Below are positions 42,413-50,296 of a stretch of 52,815 nucleotides of DNA, one piece after another; the stretch's first letter is position 1, and every line of letters begins with the position of its first letter. This DNA comes from Candidatus Uhrbacteria bacterium (GTDB lineage Bacteria > Patescibacteriota > Patescibacteriia > UBA9934 > GWF2-40-263), in contig JABMNY010000029.1 of assembly GCA_013204385.1 (NCBI GenBank), positions 1 to 52,815 on the forward strand, written 5' to 3'. Made by a program: the position numbers and the translations under genes. The notes under the pieces were generated by a model, which worked only from the letters and a program-made list of their open reading frames with translations, was not told the DNA's origin and searched no databases.

Positions 42413-43696
42413 ATGCAACGACTCAATATTCCATTTTCTCGACATACAACAACAACCCGCCGTAATCGGCGGGTTGTTTGGCTTTTGATAGGCCTATTAG
42501 GAGTTTTTCTCGTTCTTCTGAGTCGAATCGGAATACTTTGGTTTAGTCGAGGGGAAATCCTTTCTCTTGCACCATCCAACACGGTCTTAGCTATCCAGGT
42601 ACAAATCACTCAAACAACCGAACCTTTTCTCTCAAATTGGCTTTCAGGAGTTCCGCTTATCTCAAATCGAAGTATTGAATTTAGTGATATTCTCCCAATG
42701 ACAAAAGGAGAACTCGCTCTCTTTGTAACGAGTTCTGGTGGAAGAAGCATTGCTATTAGAGCCAACAAAAGTGCTATCAATACAGAACTTCTCGAAACCT
42801 ATTCTATTTCCATTCAAGAGAGTGGTTCATTTTTACTTCTTTCTGAAACTCTTCTCCCAATTAGTGGAACAGATCCGTTGGTACACAGATCCTTTTTCCC
42901 CTCAGTAGGAAAAAGATGGTTTGGAAGAGTAGTTCTCCCAGAAGAAGGAATTGGAGGGAACATCTTTTCATCAACCGACAAGCTCTCAATTGAGTTCAAT
43001 ACTGAGAAAAAGCAAATAAAGGAACAGCAAGTCATTCCCAATCTCGGTCTTTCAATTGGAGACCTTATGTGGGGGGAGGAGATTCCACTTACACCTCTTA
43101 CACACCTAATCGAACCGTTTGTCCAAGATGGAGTAGACAAACCATTTTTCCTAAATACAAACTCTCTCCTTAAAGTTTTCATTCAAGAGACGGAAACAGG
43201 AAGAAGGACTCTTATTGTACAAAAAGAGGCAAATCCGGATTCGACAACAATCATTCGTGATCTTCAACTCATTGGAGCATTTTCAAAACCAACAATTAGC
43301 GCGACAACACTCTCTGACGGGACTCTTTATCAAGAAATTGAGGTTCATCCAGATCTTGTAAGTGTCGAAGAAATATCTACAAATCTTGGGCTTTCTTATC
43401 GAGTTTCAACAGAAAACGGCTCCGCTGTTTTTGCAAGTGTCTATGAGAAAGATCTGCTTATATCGGATAGTCAGGAGCTTCTTGAGTCTTACGGGAAGGA
43501 CGCGGTTACGGTAGATGAATCCTCTGTCTGTCTTGCGAACTCAGATTATTTAAACCCATCATTTATTCTTTCTGAAACATCAAGCAATTACTATAATCCA
43601 CAACATAGTTTCTTCTATGAACTTTTTGATCAAATATCTGGTATTTCTCTTGAGTTCAATAAGTATTCAACGATAGTTACTCTGTGTAAAAATTAG
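42413..43696 (+). CDS. Unknown single-pass membrane protein
   Basis: 427 aa from ATG 42413, one base after the pnp stop; the track ORF start at 42236 lies inside pnp in another frame. One N-terminal transmembrane helix after a basic stretch (RRNRRVVWLLIGLLGVFLVLLSRIGILWF), with the remainder extracytoplasmic. The exported part is beta-rich, with APSNTVLAIQVQ and later SLEFNKYSTIVTLCKN, and no enzyme motif. It may be a DUF3352-like protein, but I cannot confirm this. The first codons contain a terminator-like hairpin. Confidence 0.65.
   Translation: MQRLNIPFSRHTTTTRRNRRVVWLLIGLLGVFLVLLSRIGILWFSRGEILSLAPSNTVLAIQVQITQTTEPFLSNWLSGVPLISNRSIEFSDILPMTKGELALFVTSSGGRSIAIRANKSAINTELLETYSISIQESGSFLLLSETLLPISGTDPLVHRSFFPSVGKRWFGRVVLPEEGIGGNIFSSTDKLSIEFNTEKKQIKEQQVIPNLGLSIGDLMWGEEIPLTPLTHLIEPFVQDGVDKPFFLNTNSLLKVFIQETETGRRTLIVQKEANPDSTTIIRDLQLIGAFSKPTISATTLSDGTLYQEIEVHPDLVSVEEISTNLGLSYRVSTENGSAVFASVYEKDLLISDSQELLESYGKDAVTVDESSVCLANSDYLNPSFILSETSSNYYNPQHSFFYELFDQISGISLEFNKYSTIVTLCKN
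42448..42481 (+). terminator. Terminator-like hairpin inside the start of the membrane-protein gene
   Basis: CAACAACCCGCC-GTAAT-GGCGGGTTGTTTG followed by GCTTTT. It would end pnp transcripts 40-70 bases past the pnp stop, yet it is within the next gene's coding sequence (codons for TTTTRRNRRVVW). Confidence 0.55.
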
Positions 43697-43697
43697 G

Positions 43698-43737
43698 TGT
43701 GGATAAACTCTTCATAAGTTCATAAAACTGTGGATAA
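43698..43737 (+). promoter_or_regulatory. Two perfect DnaA boxes in tandem
   Basis: TGTGGATAA (complement of TTATCCACA) at 43698-43706 and again at 43729-43737, same orientation, 31 bases apart, with AT-rich sequence around and to the right. Could be part of an origin or a DnaA-regulated site; dnaA is not in the window. Confidence 0.65.
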
Positions 43738-43819
43738 ATAGAGGAGTGTGAACTTTTGTATGAACACCTAATTTCTCATCACGCTCATTATCACACTAAT
43801 ATTAGCGAATATTCATGGA

Positions 43820-43848
43820 TTGACTTAAGGTCAATTTTTTGGTATCAT
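43820..43848 (+). promoter_or_regulatory. Promoter of the candidate structured RNA
   Basis: TTGACT (43820-43825), 17-base spacer, TATCAT (43843-43848). The -35 overlaps the near-palindrome TTGACTTAAGGTCAA. Confidence 0.7.
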
Positions 43849-43854
43849 ACTTGT

Positions 43855-44242
43855 GTAAGTAGTTCTTTCACACCACTCTTGGGAGGTTTTCCGAAACCAC
43901 TTCGCGATTCATCGCCAGACACCCCACGTCTGAGTGATTATTTCGGGGAACGTCCTACCGTCTTTACTGTTCAGCAAACAAAAAACAAAAACAAAAGCGA
44001 AGTTTCTAGGTTCGCTCGCAATTATGACGCACCTTCGGGTGCGCCCGTGAGTAAAACCAATGAATGGTAAGAACGGACGAGTACGATTCTCGCTGGATGA
44101 TTGTGTGTGTCTTAAGGGTATTGAGTCTTGTAACCAAACCACTTGGTTCCAGAACCCAATACCTAAACAGATCCTCATCATACAGCCCTTAGAGGGCACC
44201 CCCACTACTTCAACAAGCGGGCTTGCCCTCTTTCTATTTCTC
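43855..44242 (+). ncRNA. Candidate structured RNA (about 380 nt), class unknown
   Basis: Between a good promoter and a terminator lie at least seven consecutive hairpins: GGTTT/AAACC, GCGAT/ATCGC, CAGAC/GTCTG, GCGAA/TTCGC, CGCACC-TTCG-GGTGCG, CGAG/CTCG, and GGTATTG/CAATACC enclosing AACCAA/TTGGTT. The end is GAGGGCA/TGCCCTC plus TTTCTATTTC (44191-44242). A competing hairpin GCCCT-TAG-AGGGC uses the terminator's 5' arm, so the end could be an attenuator. I checked for tmRNA ends, SRP Alu/GGAA core and RNase P conserved regions and found none convincingly. The two ORFs crossing it lack ribosome sites. It may be a trans-acting RNA or the leader of the dksA-like/lspA genes. Confidence 0.6.
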
Positions 44243-44325
44243 AAATTAATTGCTATTCTTAGTTTACTTGATACGTATTTCGTTAATTATTCATACGTTC
44301 TACACCTGATCATAAAAACACTTAT

Positions 44326-44700
44326 ATGGGATCTGATTTTGTCGAGAAAATGAAAACACACCTCGAAGCTGAGAAAATTCGACTAGAAACTGAACTTTCT
44401 CGATTTGCGCATCGAAATACTAAACCTGGCGAACCAGAGTTTCAGTCCGAATTTCCAAATATTGGCGATAAGGAGGATGAAAATGCCTCTGAGGTAGCTC
44501 AATTCTCAGACAACCTCTCACTTGAGGATGAGCTTGAAAAAGCACTTCGAGATGTTGAGTCTGCATTGAAAGTGATTGAAAAAGGGGAATACGGTATCTG
44601 TAAATATTGTCATCAAAAAATTGACGAAAGACGACTCGTCGCTCGACCAACATCAAGTTCATGTATTCAGTGTAAAAAGACACTCACCCAAGAAGTGTGA
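44326..44700 (+). CDS. TraR/DksA-type zinc-finger protein
   Basis: 124 aa. An N-terminal coiled coil (about 6-30) and acidic region lead to a helix GEYGICKYCHQKID...CIQCKK with a C4 zinc finger (CKYC...CIQC). DksA-like proteins insert their coiled coil into the RNA polymerase secondary channel and modulate initiation; the usual DxxDxA tip is not obvious here. The start has little leader. It overlaps lspA by four bases, so the two are cotranslated. The upstream structured RNA may control it. Confidence 0.85.
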   Translation: MGSDFVEKMKTHLEAEKIRLETELSRFAHRNTKPGEPEFQSEFPNIGDKEDENASEVAQFSDNLSLEDELEKALRDVESALKVIEKGEYGICKYCHQKIDERRLVARPTSSSCIQCKKTLTQEV

Positions 44701-45182
44701 AAATAAGCACAAAGCACAATTACTGGACACTATTACCTGTGATGGCCCTCATCATTCTTGATGAATGGTTGAAATACATGGGGATTCAGAAACTTCCTGA
44801 GGAAGGAAGTCTTATCGATCCAGGTCCGATCTCCTTCGCGATACACAAAAATTGGGGAATCGCATTCGATTTCCCTTTCAGACTTGAGTTCATCATCATC
44901 TGTTCTCTACTCATCGGTGCAGGACTGGTTCACATTGCTTACAAAAACAGATATAAACATCCTGACATCACATTAGCTGCGTCAATCATCATTATTGGGG
45001 CGCTTGGAAATCTGTATGATCGTGTCGTTTACGGATTCACTGTCGATTATATTATTCTCTTCGCGCGATCAGCTATTAATCTCTCTGATATTGTGATCGT
45101 TTCTGGAGTCGTCTTACTACTCCTTTCATCAAGACGTACACGAAAAAGTAAACGCACCATTCCAAGCCAACCTGTTTTGTAA
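44697..45182 (+). CDS. lspA: Signal peptidase II
   Basis: 161 aa, GTG start overlapping the upstream stop (GTGTGA). Four transmembrane helices. Conserved blocks ILDEWLKY, KNWGIAF, GALGNLYDRVVYGFTVDYI and INLSDIVIVSG contain the catalytic aspartates. It removes signal peptides from lipoproteins. Terminator directly behind. Confidence 0.93.
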   Translation: MKISTKHNYWTLLPVMALIILDEWLKYMGIQKLPEEGSLIDPGPISFAIHKNWGIAFDFPFRLEFIIICSLLIGAGLVHIAYKNRYKHPDITLAASIIIIGALGNLYDRVVYGFTVDYIILFARSAINLSDIVIVSGVVLLLLSSRRTRKSKRTIPSQPVL

Positions 45183-45227
45183 AGTGAGTTGACAAAACAG
45201 AAAAACAAGATCATCATACCAATATAA

Positions 45228-45262
45228 ATAAACCCCCTCTCTTAACTGAGCTGGGGGTTTAT
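45228..45262 (+). terminator. Terminator of lspA overlapping the comM start
   Basis: ATAAACCCCC...GGGGGTTTAT hairpin; its 3' end contains the first two bases of the comM ATG. Confidence 0.7.
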
Positions 45263-46772
45263 GTTTCACATCACAACAAGCGCCACAATTGGCATTACTT
45301 CAACACTCGTAACAGTAGAAACAGACGTATCGTTTGGTCTTCCGATGTTTTGTCTCGTTGGACTCCCAGACACAACCGTAAAAGAGGCACGCGACCGCAT
45401 TCGAGCGGCGATCAAAAATAGCGGATTCACATTCCCTCGGGGGAGAGTGACCGTGAATCTGGCACCAGCAGACGTTCGTAAACAAGGTCCACTCTACGAT
45501 CTCCCAATAGCCCTTTCGATTCTTCTTGCAACGGGTGATATTCCTAGAAGTGCCGTTGAATCTTGCGTGTTCTTGGGCGAACTTGCCCTAGATGGAAGTG
45601 TACGTCCCGTTCAAGGCGTGCTAACGGCGGCCATTATGGCAAAAACGATTGGTCGCAACTCTCTTTTCGTTCCAGAACAAAACACACAGGAAGCGACCGC
45701 CATTGGTGGTCTGTCTGTTTTTGGAGTTCCTACACTATGCGACGTTGTGGATCATCTGACTGGGACAGCACTTTTAACGCCCACGCAAAAAAGTCCTTCA
45801 CCCATTCAGTTTCACACAACGGATTTTTGTGTCGTGAAGGGACAAGAGGGAGCAAAACGCGCTCTGGAAATTGCGGCCGCTGGAGGACACAATATTCTTC
45901 TCAAAGGACCACCAGGATCAGGCAAAACACTCCTTGCACGATCACTGCCATCCATTCTTCCATCGCTCACCACTGAAGAATCAATCGAGGTTACTGCCAT
46001 CGCCTCTGTCTCAGGCCTACTTCACACAAACCAAGGACTCATTTCCACACGCCCCTTTCGGTCTCCACATCACAGTTCTTCTGCGATCTCGCTCGTAGGA
46101 GGAGGCACATGGCCGAAGCCTGGGGAAGTCTCTTTGGCGCATCGAGGCGTCTTGTTTTTGGACGAACTCCCTGAGTTCTCTCGTTTTGCTCTTGAGCATC
46201 TGCGACAACCACTTGAAGACGGTAACGTGACGATTTCTCGTGCGGTTGGTTCCGTTGTATTTCCCGCACGCTTTCTTCTTGCTGGTGCCATGAACCCATG
46301 CCCATGCGGTCACCTCACGAATCCACACCAGCCATGCACCTGCACAATGAATCAAATTAGTCGCTACCAAAAAAAGATTTCAGGACCTCTGCTTGATCGT
46401 TTCGATCTCATCATTGAAGTTCCAGCCGTAGAGCATGAAAAACTTCTCTCAGATTCAAAGCCAGAATCCTCTGAAATCATTCGAGAACGTGTCGAGCAGG
46501 CAAGAACAGCACAGCTTACTCGGCTCACGCAATTCCAACTCTATACAAACAGCGAAATGGAAGTGAAACACTTGGATGAACTCTGCCCACTCACTCCAGA
46601 AATTAAAGACCTTCTTCAGGTTGCTCTACGCACAAACAAACTCTCCGCTCGCGGATTCATGCGCGTACGCAAAGTCGCTCGTACAATTGCAGATCTTGCA
46701 GGAGAAAAAGACGTTGCCATTGAGCACATCGCAGAAGCGCTTCAATATCGAGAGCAGGTGAAAATCGGATAG
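45261..46772 (+). CDS. comM: ComM/YifB family Mg-chelatase-like AAA ATPase
   Basis: 503 aa. An N-terminal Lon-protease-like fold domain (about 1-165; VGLPDTTVKEARDRIRAAIKNSGF, ITVNLAPADVRKQGPLYDLPIAL-type block) precedes an AAA core: Walker A GPPGSGKTLLARSLPSILP, Walker B GVLFLDELPEFSR, and zinc-type CPCGHLTNPHQPCTC. The C-terminal Mg-chelatase helical domain ends SARGFMRVRKVARTIADLAG. ComM is a hexameric helicase that drives branch migration in natural transformation. The start matches the family, although the ATG sits in the tail of the lspA terminator with no ribosome site. Confidence 0.93.
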   Translation: MFHITTSATIGITSTLVTVETDVSFGLPMFCLVGLPDTTVKEARDRIRAAIKNSGFTFPRGRVTVNLAPADVRKQGPLYDLPIALSILLATGDIPRSAVESCVFLGELALDGSVRPVQGVLTAAIMAKTIGRNSLFVPEQNTQEATAIGGLSVFGVPTLCDVVDHLTGTALLTPTQKSPSPIQFHTTDFCVVKGQEGAKRALEIAAAGGHNILLKGPPGSGKTLLARSLPSILPSLTTEESIEVTAIASVSGLLHTNQGLISTRPFRSPHHSSSAISLVGGGTWPKPGEVSLAHRGVLFLDELPEFSRFALEHLRQPLEDGNVTISRAVGSVVFPARFLLAGAMNPCPCGHLTNPHQPCTCTMNQISRYQKKISGPLLDRFDLIIEVPAVEHEKLLSDSKPESSEIIRERVEQARTAQLTRLTQFQLYTNSEMEVKHLDELCPLTPEIKDLLQVALRTNKLSARGFMRVRKVARTIADLAGEKDVAIEHIAEALQYREQVKIG

Positions 46773-46816
46773 TTCATCAAAGATGGCAATCCACATACTT
46801 TTTAAAAAAACCTATA

Positions 46817-46832
46817 TGATCCGATCGGATCA
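46817..46832. promoter_or_regulatory. 16-base palindrome upstream of the PaaX/Cas2-like gene
   Basis: TGATCCGATCGGATCA, 14 bases before the ATG, within the probable promoter (TATATGAT / TTATGAT). The identical 16 bases form the centre of the palindrome at the gene's end (47361-47398). Confidence 0.65.
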
Positions 46833-46846
46833 CTTATGATTAATGT

Positions 46847-47374
46847 ATGAGCAAACGAAACCAGATTCTTCACGAAATCTTGGATGTTCTCTCAGAAGGA
46901 GGTCGGCTTATTTCTGAGTGGATGGAAAATCCACACGCACTACGACGAAGGATTCGTGGAACAATTCCTTCTGCTGAATGGGACAAAATCTTTGAAGATC
47001 AGAGAAAAAATAGAACTCTTCAACAGATAAGAAAGAAAGAATGGATCCAAGATCAAAGAAAAGGGAATGAGGTTGTATTTATTTTAAGTAATGAAGCAAT
47101 CGTAGCGTATTTAACAAATTCAGCAATAAGCGAAAGTCAGAATAATCATACCTTTGAAACCTTGGTTGTTTTTGATATCCCCGAGGTTGCAAGGAAAGCT
47201 CGACAACATTTCAGGAGACTGCTAAAAAAGTTTGGATTTTCACAAATTCAACGAAGTGTTTGGTCATCTATGAATAATATGGGACAACAGATGCAAACTC
47301 TCGTAAAAATTCTCGGAATTGAAAAGTGGGTAAACGTTTACCATGCATCTCTCATAGACAAAACACACAACTGA
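46847..47374 (+). CDS. PaaX/Cas2-like winged-helix regulator
   Basis: 175 aa. N-terminal winged-helix-like part (about 5-85) and a C-terminal ferredoxin-like domain FETLVVFDIPEVARKARQHFRRLLKKFGFSQIQRSVWSS (about 102-142). The latter is the Cas2/PaaX C-terminal pattern including the early Asp (FDIPE). No cas1 or CRISPR array is nearby, so a transcriptional regulator is more likely than a spacer-acquisition protein. Same-sense after comM with about 75 bases between. Both its ends carry the same 16-base palindrome, suggesting autoregulation. A/T-rich codons. Confidence 0.75.
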   Translation: MSKRNQILHEILDVLSEGGRLISEWMENPHALRRRIRGTIPSAEWDKIFEDQRKNRTLQQIRKKEWIQDQRKGNEVVFILSNEAIVAYLTNSAISESQNNHTFETLVVFDIPEVARKARQHFRRLLKKFGFSQIQRSVWSSMNNMGQQMQTLVKILGIEKWVNVYHASLIDKTHN

Positions 47375-47398
47375 TCCGATCGGATCAGTTGTGTGTTT
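47361..47398. terminator. 38-base perfect palindrome at the 3' end of the PaaX/Cas2-like gene
   Basis: AAACACACAACTGATCCGA and its exact complement, covering the stop codon (TGA 47372-47374). It can act as terminator in both directions (short T-run), and its core equals the upstream operator-like palindrome. Confidence 0.7.
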
Positions 47399-47453
47399 AA
47401 GGAAAAACGAAATATTTTGGACAGATATATTTATTCCGTGTGTTCATGCTTTT

Positions 47454-48128
47454 CTATTTCCCATACCTTCTCTGTCTCCCTTCAAAATCCTCAAGACATT
47501 CTTCTAAGTCCTCCACAGAGAACGCGGGCCAATGCTGATCGACAAACATGAGTTCACTATAGACTCCACTCCAGGTTAGAAATCCAGACAAGCGCTGCTC
47601 ACCGCTCGTGCGCACAATCATGTCAGGCTCGGGAATTCCATTCGTCCAAAGCGCTCCGCTCACCAACTCCTCATCTATCTCCTCAACCGTCTTTCCCTGA
47701 GCGATAAGTTTCTTGATCCCGTCTACAATTTCAGCTCGCCCTCCGTAATTGATACAGAGATTTATCTGCCCGCGAGTCCCAAGAGCTGTTTTTGTTTCTG
47801 CCTCGTCGATCGCACACTGAATCTTGTCGCTCAATCCCTCGCGCCGTCCAACGACTTTTAGCCGAACATCGTGTTCCAGAAAAAAATCTAATTCTTTTGT
47901 GAGCGCAAGAAACAACAACTCCATGAGATAACCCACCTCTTCTTGTGAGCGTTTCCAATTCTCCGTTGAAAATGCAAAGACAGAAAAATGCTCTACTCCA
48001 CGGTCAAGCGCCGCGAGCCCAATGGTTTTTACGTTCTCATATCCCTTACGGTGCCCCTCAAGTGAGGGAAGCTTCCGTTCTTTCGCCCAACGCCGATTTC
48101 CATCCAGAATGATTGCAAGATGTTTCAT
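47454..48128 (-). CDS. uppS: Undecaprenyl diphosphate synthase (cis-prenyltransferase)
   Basis: Start moved to ATG 48128 (MKHLAIILDGNRRWAKERKLP), overlapping the upstream stop by four bases, 224 aa. ILDGNRRWA holds the catalytic Asp. FSVFAFSTENWKR and the C-terminal DMIVRTSGEQRLSGFLTWSGVYSELMFVDQHWPAF are the family signatures. Makes the C55 lipid carrier for wall and surface glycans, matching the Wzy-like protein and wall enzymes in this window. Confidence 0.95.
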   Translation of the reverse strand: MKHLAIILDGNRRWAKERKLPSLEGHRKGYENVKTIGLAALDRGVEHFSVFAFSTENWKRSQEEVGYLMELLFLALTKELDFFLEHDVRLKVVGRREGLSDKIQCAIDEAETKTALGTRGQINLCINYGGRAEIVDGIKKLIAQGKTVEEIDEELVSGALWTNGIPEPDMIVRTSGEQRLSGFLTWSGVYSELMFVDQHWPAFSVEDLEECLEDFEGRQRRYGK

Positions 48129-48508
48129 AGATACCGAGTGTAAACATATACACCTCCCAATATCAACACCCAAGCCACTCCAAGAAGATCCAATCGACGC
48201 ATCCTTTCTGTAAACTCCTCCCAATCTGTCCATCCACCGTATTTCCAACTAAGTCTTCGTCCAAAGAACAAGCCAACAAAGAGGACAACAAATCCCACAA
48301 CAGGTAGTAGGGAAATAAGAAACCAAAAATACAGCCTGGATCCTAACGCCCATCCTTGGGTAAATAATAGCGCTCCCAGAGCAGGACCGCGTAAGTAACG
48401 CGCTTTTAATTGATCATCAGGAACGAGCTCAAGTGTATACCCACATGAGCCACACTTCTCATTCCAATCTTCAACTTCTTTTTTGCACGAGGTACAGGTT
48501 CGATTCAT
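48125..48508 (-). CDS. Zinc-ribbon membrane protein
   Basis: 127 aa. N-terminal zinc ribbon C-x2-C...C-x2-C (CTSCKKEVEDWNEKCGSCGY) and two or three hydrophobic helices (YFWFLISLLPVVGFVVLFVGLFFG; LLGVAWVLILGGVYVY). Function unknown; such small proteins are widespread in CPR. Translationally coupled to uppS by a four-base overlap. Confidence 0.7.
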   Translation of the reverse strand: MNRTCTSCKKEVEDWNEKCGSCGYTLELVPDDQLKARYLRGPALGALLFTQGWALGSRLYFWFLISLLPVVGFVVLFVGLFFGRRLSWKYGGWTDWEEFTERMRRLDLLGVAWVLILGGVYVYTRYL

Positions 48509-48528
48509 ACGACTCTAGTATAACAGCA

Positions 48529-48553
48529 AATGCAGGCCTTATCAGCCTGCATT
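48529..48553 (-). terminator. Hairpin after the M23 gene
   Basis: AATGCAGGC/GCCTGCATT with a weak T-rich tail on the minus strand; may only attenuate read-through into the zinc-ribbon/uppS genes. Confidence 0.5.
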
Positions 48554-49866
48554 TATCTTACGTAATCTAATGGGTTTTGAAACTTTCCATTTCGCAACAC
48601 CTCAAAGTGAAGATGAGTTCCTGTACTACGTCCCGTTGTTCCGGTTTGTGCAAGGACCTGCCCCGCACTCACAAGATCACCTACTGATACATAGTTTTTG
48701 GAATGATGCGCATATCGCGTCATATAACCATCTCCGTGATCGATCTCAACGGAAAGTCCATATCCATTCCGCCATCCAGAATAAACAACAACCCCCTCTC
48801 GCGCAGCATAACTCGAGGTTGTGTAATCACCATCAATATCCACTCCTGTATGCTTCCACCCATAATATTGAGTGATGACATGCCAATCCGTCGGCCACAC
48901 CCATCCTCCACTCACTGCCGTGCTTGGAGCACTGATTTGTGGAGCTGTGAATAGTGTTGCGATGGATGCCGTACTTCGCGTCGTTGTGACAGGGGATGGT
49001 GGTGCTCCACCTGGCAGAATGAGCTCGTTACCAATGGCCAGTGTATCAGCACTCGACAATCCGTTCTCCTCCATGATTGTTTCCACATCCACCGAGTAGC
49101 TTCGTGCAATACTTGAAAGCGTATCTCCACTTTTTACTTTGTATGCTAGACCATCAATCGGAAGGATTGTCAGGCCCTGACCAATCTTAAGCGTGCTTGT
49201 ATAGGTTAGCCCATTTGACCAAAGAATTGTCGAGAGGCTTAAACCAAAGTTCTCTGCAATTTTTCCAAGCGTATCTCCTTCTTGAACCAGATATGTTTCT
49301 GTTTCAGATCTCGTAGCGACCACAGGTGTTGATGAGGCAGTCTCTCCCGCAAGTGGCGTAACAAACGTCTCATTAAGGTAATCGAGATCAATATGACGCC
49401 TCGCATCAACAAGCGTCCCTGCCACATAAGATGAATTTGCACCAAGTGTCACAATAGGTGTTCCGGCTTCTACCACTTCCAATACCGCAAAATCATCATC
49501 TGCCACCATTTGATACAACAGACTCTGTTGACCAAAGTTTTCTGCACGCACATCTCGTGCAGAAAGATTCACCCACGCGACCCCCACCACAATAAGCGCC
49601 ATGACGACGTGCATGGTGTAACGATTTGAGAGGATAAAAATGAAGCGATGCTTTGCAGGAAGTAAAACTTTTTGAATGTATCGCTTTGAAAAAAAGAAGA
49701 CGCGATAAAATGGAACACCAATGTAACGAACAAAAAATAAACTAATTCCTTTCAAGGGAGCGGTTAGTCTTGAAAGCCAATTTCCCCCAAACCGCTTTAA
49801 CACAATCAATCCGCGCAGAAGCCCTAGAAGAGACCGAACAATGAATTGTTTAATGGAGAGATGCAA
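48553..49866 (-). CDS. LysM and M23 (LytM) peptidoglycan endopeptidase-type protein
   Basis: 437 aa. Basic N-terminus, one transmembrane helix (YTMHVVMALIVVGVAWVNLSA, about 85-105), two LysM domains (TYLVQEGDTLGKIAENFGLSLSTILWSNGL, about 190-235; AYKVKSGDTLSSIARSYSVDVETIMEENGL, about 242-288), and a C-terminal M23 domain with HTGVDIDG and HLHFE zinc ligands. It probably cleaves or remodels peptidoglycan cross-links outside the membrane. Confidence 0.92.
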   Translation of the reverse strand: MHLSIKQFIVRSLLGLLRGLIVLKRFGGNWLSRLTAPLKGISLFFVRYIGVPFYRVFFFSKRYIQKVLLPAKHRFIFILSNRYTMHVVMALIVVGVAWVNLSARDVRAENFGQQSLLYQMVADDDFAVLEVVEAGTPIVTLGANSSYVAGTLVDARRHIDLDYLNETFVTPLAGETASSTPVVATRSETETYLVQEGDTLGKIAENFGLSLSTILWSNGLTYTSTLKIGQGLTILPIDGLAYKVKSGDTLSSIARSYSVDVETIMEENGLSSADTLAIGNELILPGGAPPSPVTTTRSTASIATLFTAPQISAPSTAVSGGWVWPTDWHVITQYYGWKHTGVDIDGDYTTSSYAAREGVVVYSGWRNGYGLSVEIDHGDGYMTRYAHHSKNYVSVGDLVSAGQVLAQTGTTGRSTGTHLHFEVLRNGKFQNPLDYVR

Positions 49867-49924
49867 AGAAATTGCTTATTTACCCAAGAAAATATACAGA
49901 AAATAGCCCTTTTTGTCAACCAAT

Positions 49925-50296
49925 CTATTCTCCATGTGGAGTCGTTTTTCCCTCTCGTCCGTAATCATCTTCAAAGCGCTCAATATCATCTTCTCCAAAA
50001 TAGTCCCCTCGTTGTACCTCGATGAACACGAGCGGTTCATCACTAATACAAGCAACGCGGTGCTTTGATTCAAACGGAATTCTCAGAACATCTCCTGCGA
50101 TGTGCTCTGACTCAATATCATCTAATGTAAATCGGGCCCTTCCTAAAATAATCACCCAAAATTCTTCACGACGTTTATGTCGTTGATAGGAAAGTCGCTC
50201 GCCAGGATTTACGGTAATACGCTTCACTTGATGTGTCGGCATCTCCTCAAGGATGTCGTATCTCCCCCAAGGTCGGACATTTTCAGGTGTATTCAT
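49925..50296 (-). CDS. Cupin protein, mannose-6-phosphate isomerase type II C-terminal-like
   Basis: 123 aa. RPWGRYDILEE...VKRITVNPGERLSYQRHKRREEFWVIILGRARFTLDD matches the cupin part of GDP-mannose pyrophosphorylase/phosphomannose isomerase fusions (WG-x-Y, H-x-R-x-E, G-D-x-x-x-I-P). Here it stands alone, without the nucleotidyltransferase domain. Likely sugar-phosphate isomerase or related sugar-nucleotide function for surface glycans. Start overlaps the rnhB stop by four bases. Confidence 0.85.
   Translation of the reverse strand: MNTPENVRPWGRYDILEEMPTHQVKRITVNPGERLSYQRHKRREEFWVIILGRARFTLDDIESEHIAGDVLRIPFESKHRVACISDEPLVFIEVQRGDYFGEDDIERFEDDYGREGKTTPHGE

Noticed and set aside
43756-44070. 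104-aa ORF and the following 97-aa ORF (44060-44353) in the structured-RNA region
   Set aside because: They start without ribosome sites, cross stable hairpins and the promoter, and look like random translation.
43855-44242. tmRNA, RNase P RNA or SRP RNA
   Set aside because: No tRNA-like ends for tmRNA, no SRP core, and only a partial resemblance (GGGGAACGTCC) to the RNase P P4 region with no matching 3' partner.
46847-47374. CRISPR-Cas locus with Cas2
   Set aside because: No repeat-spacer array and no cas1 or effector in the window; the protein has an extra winged-helix part as in PaaX-like regulators.
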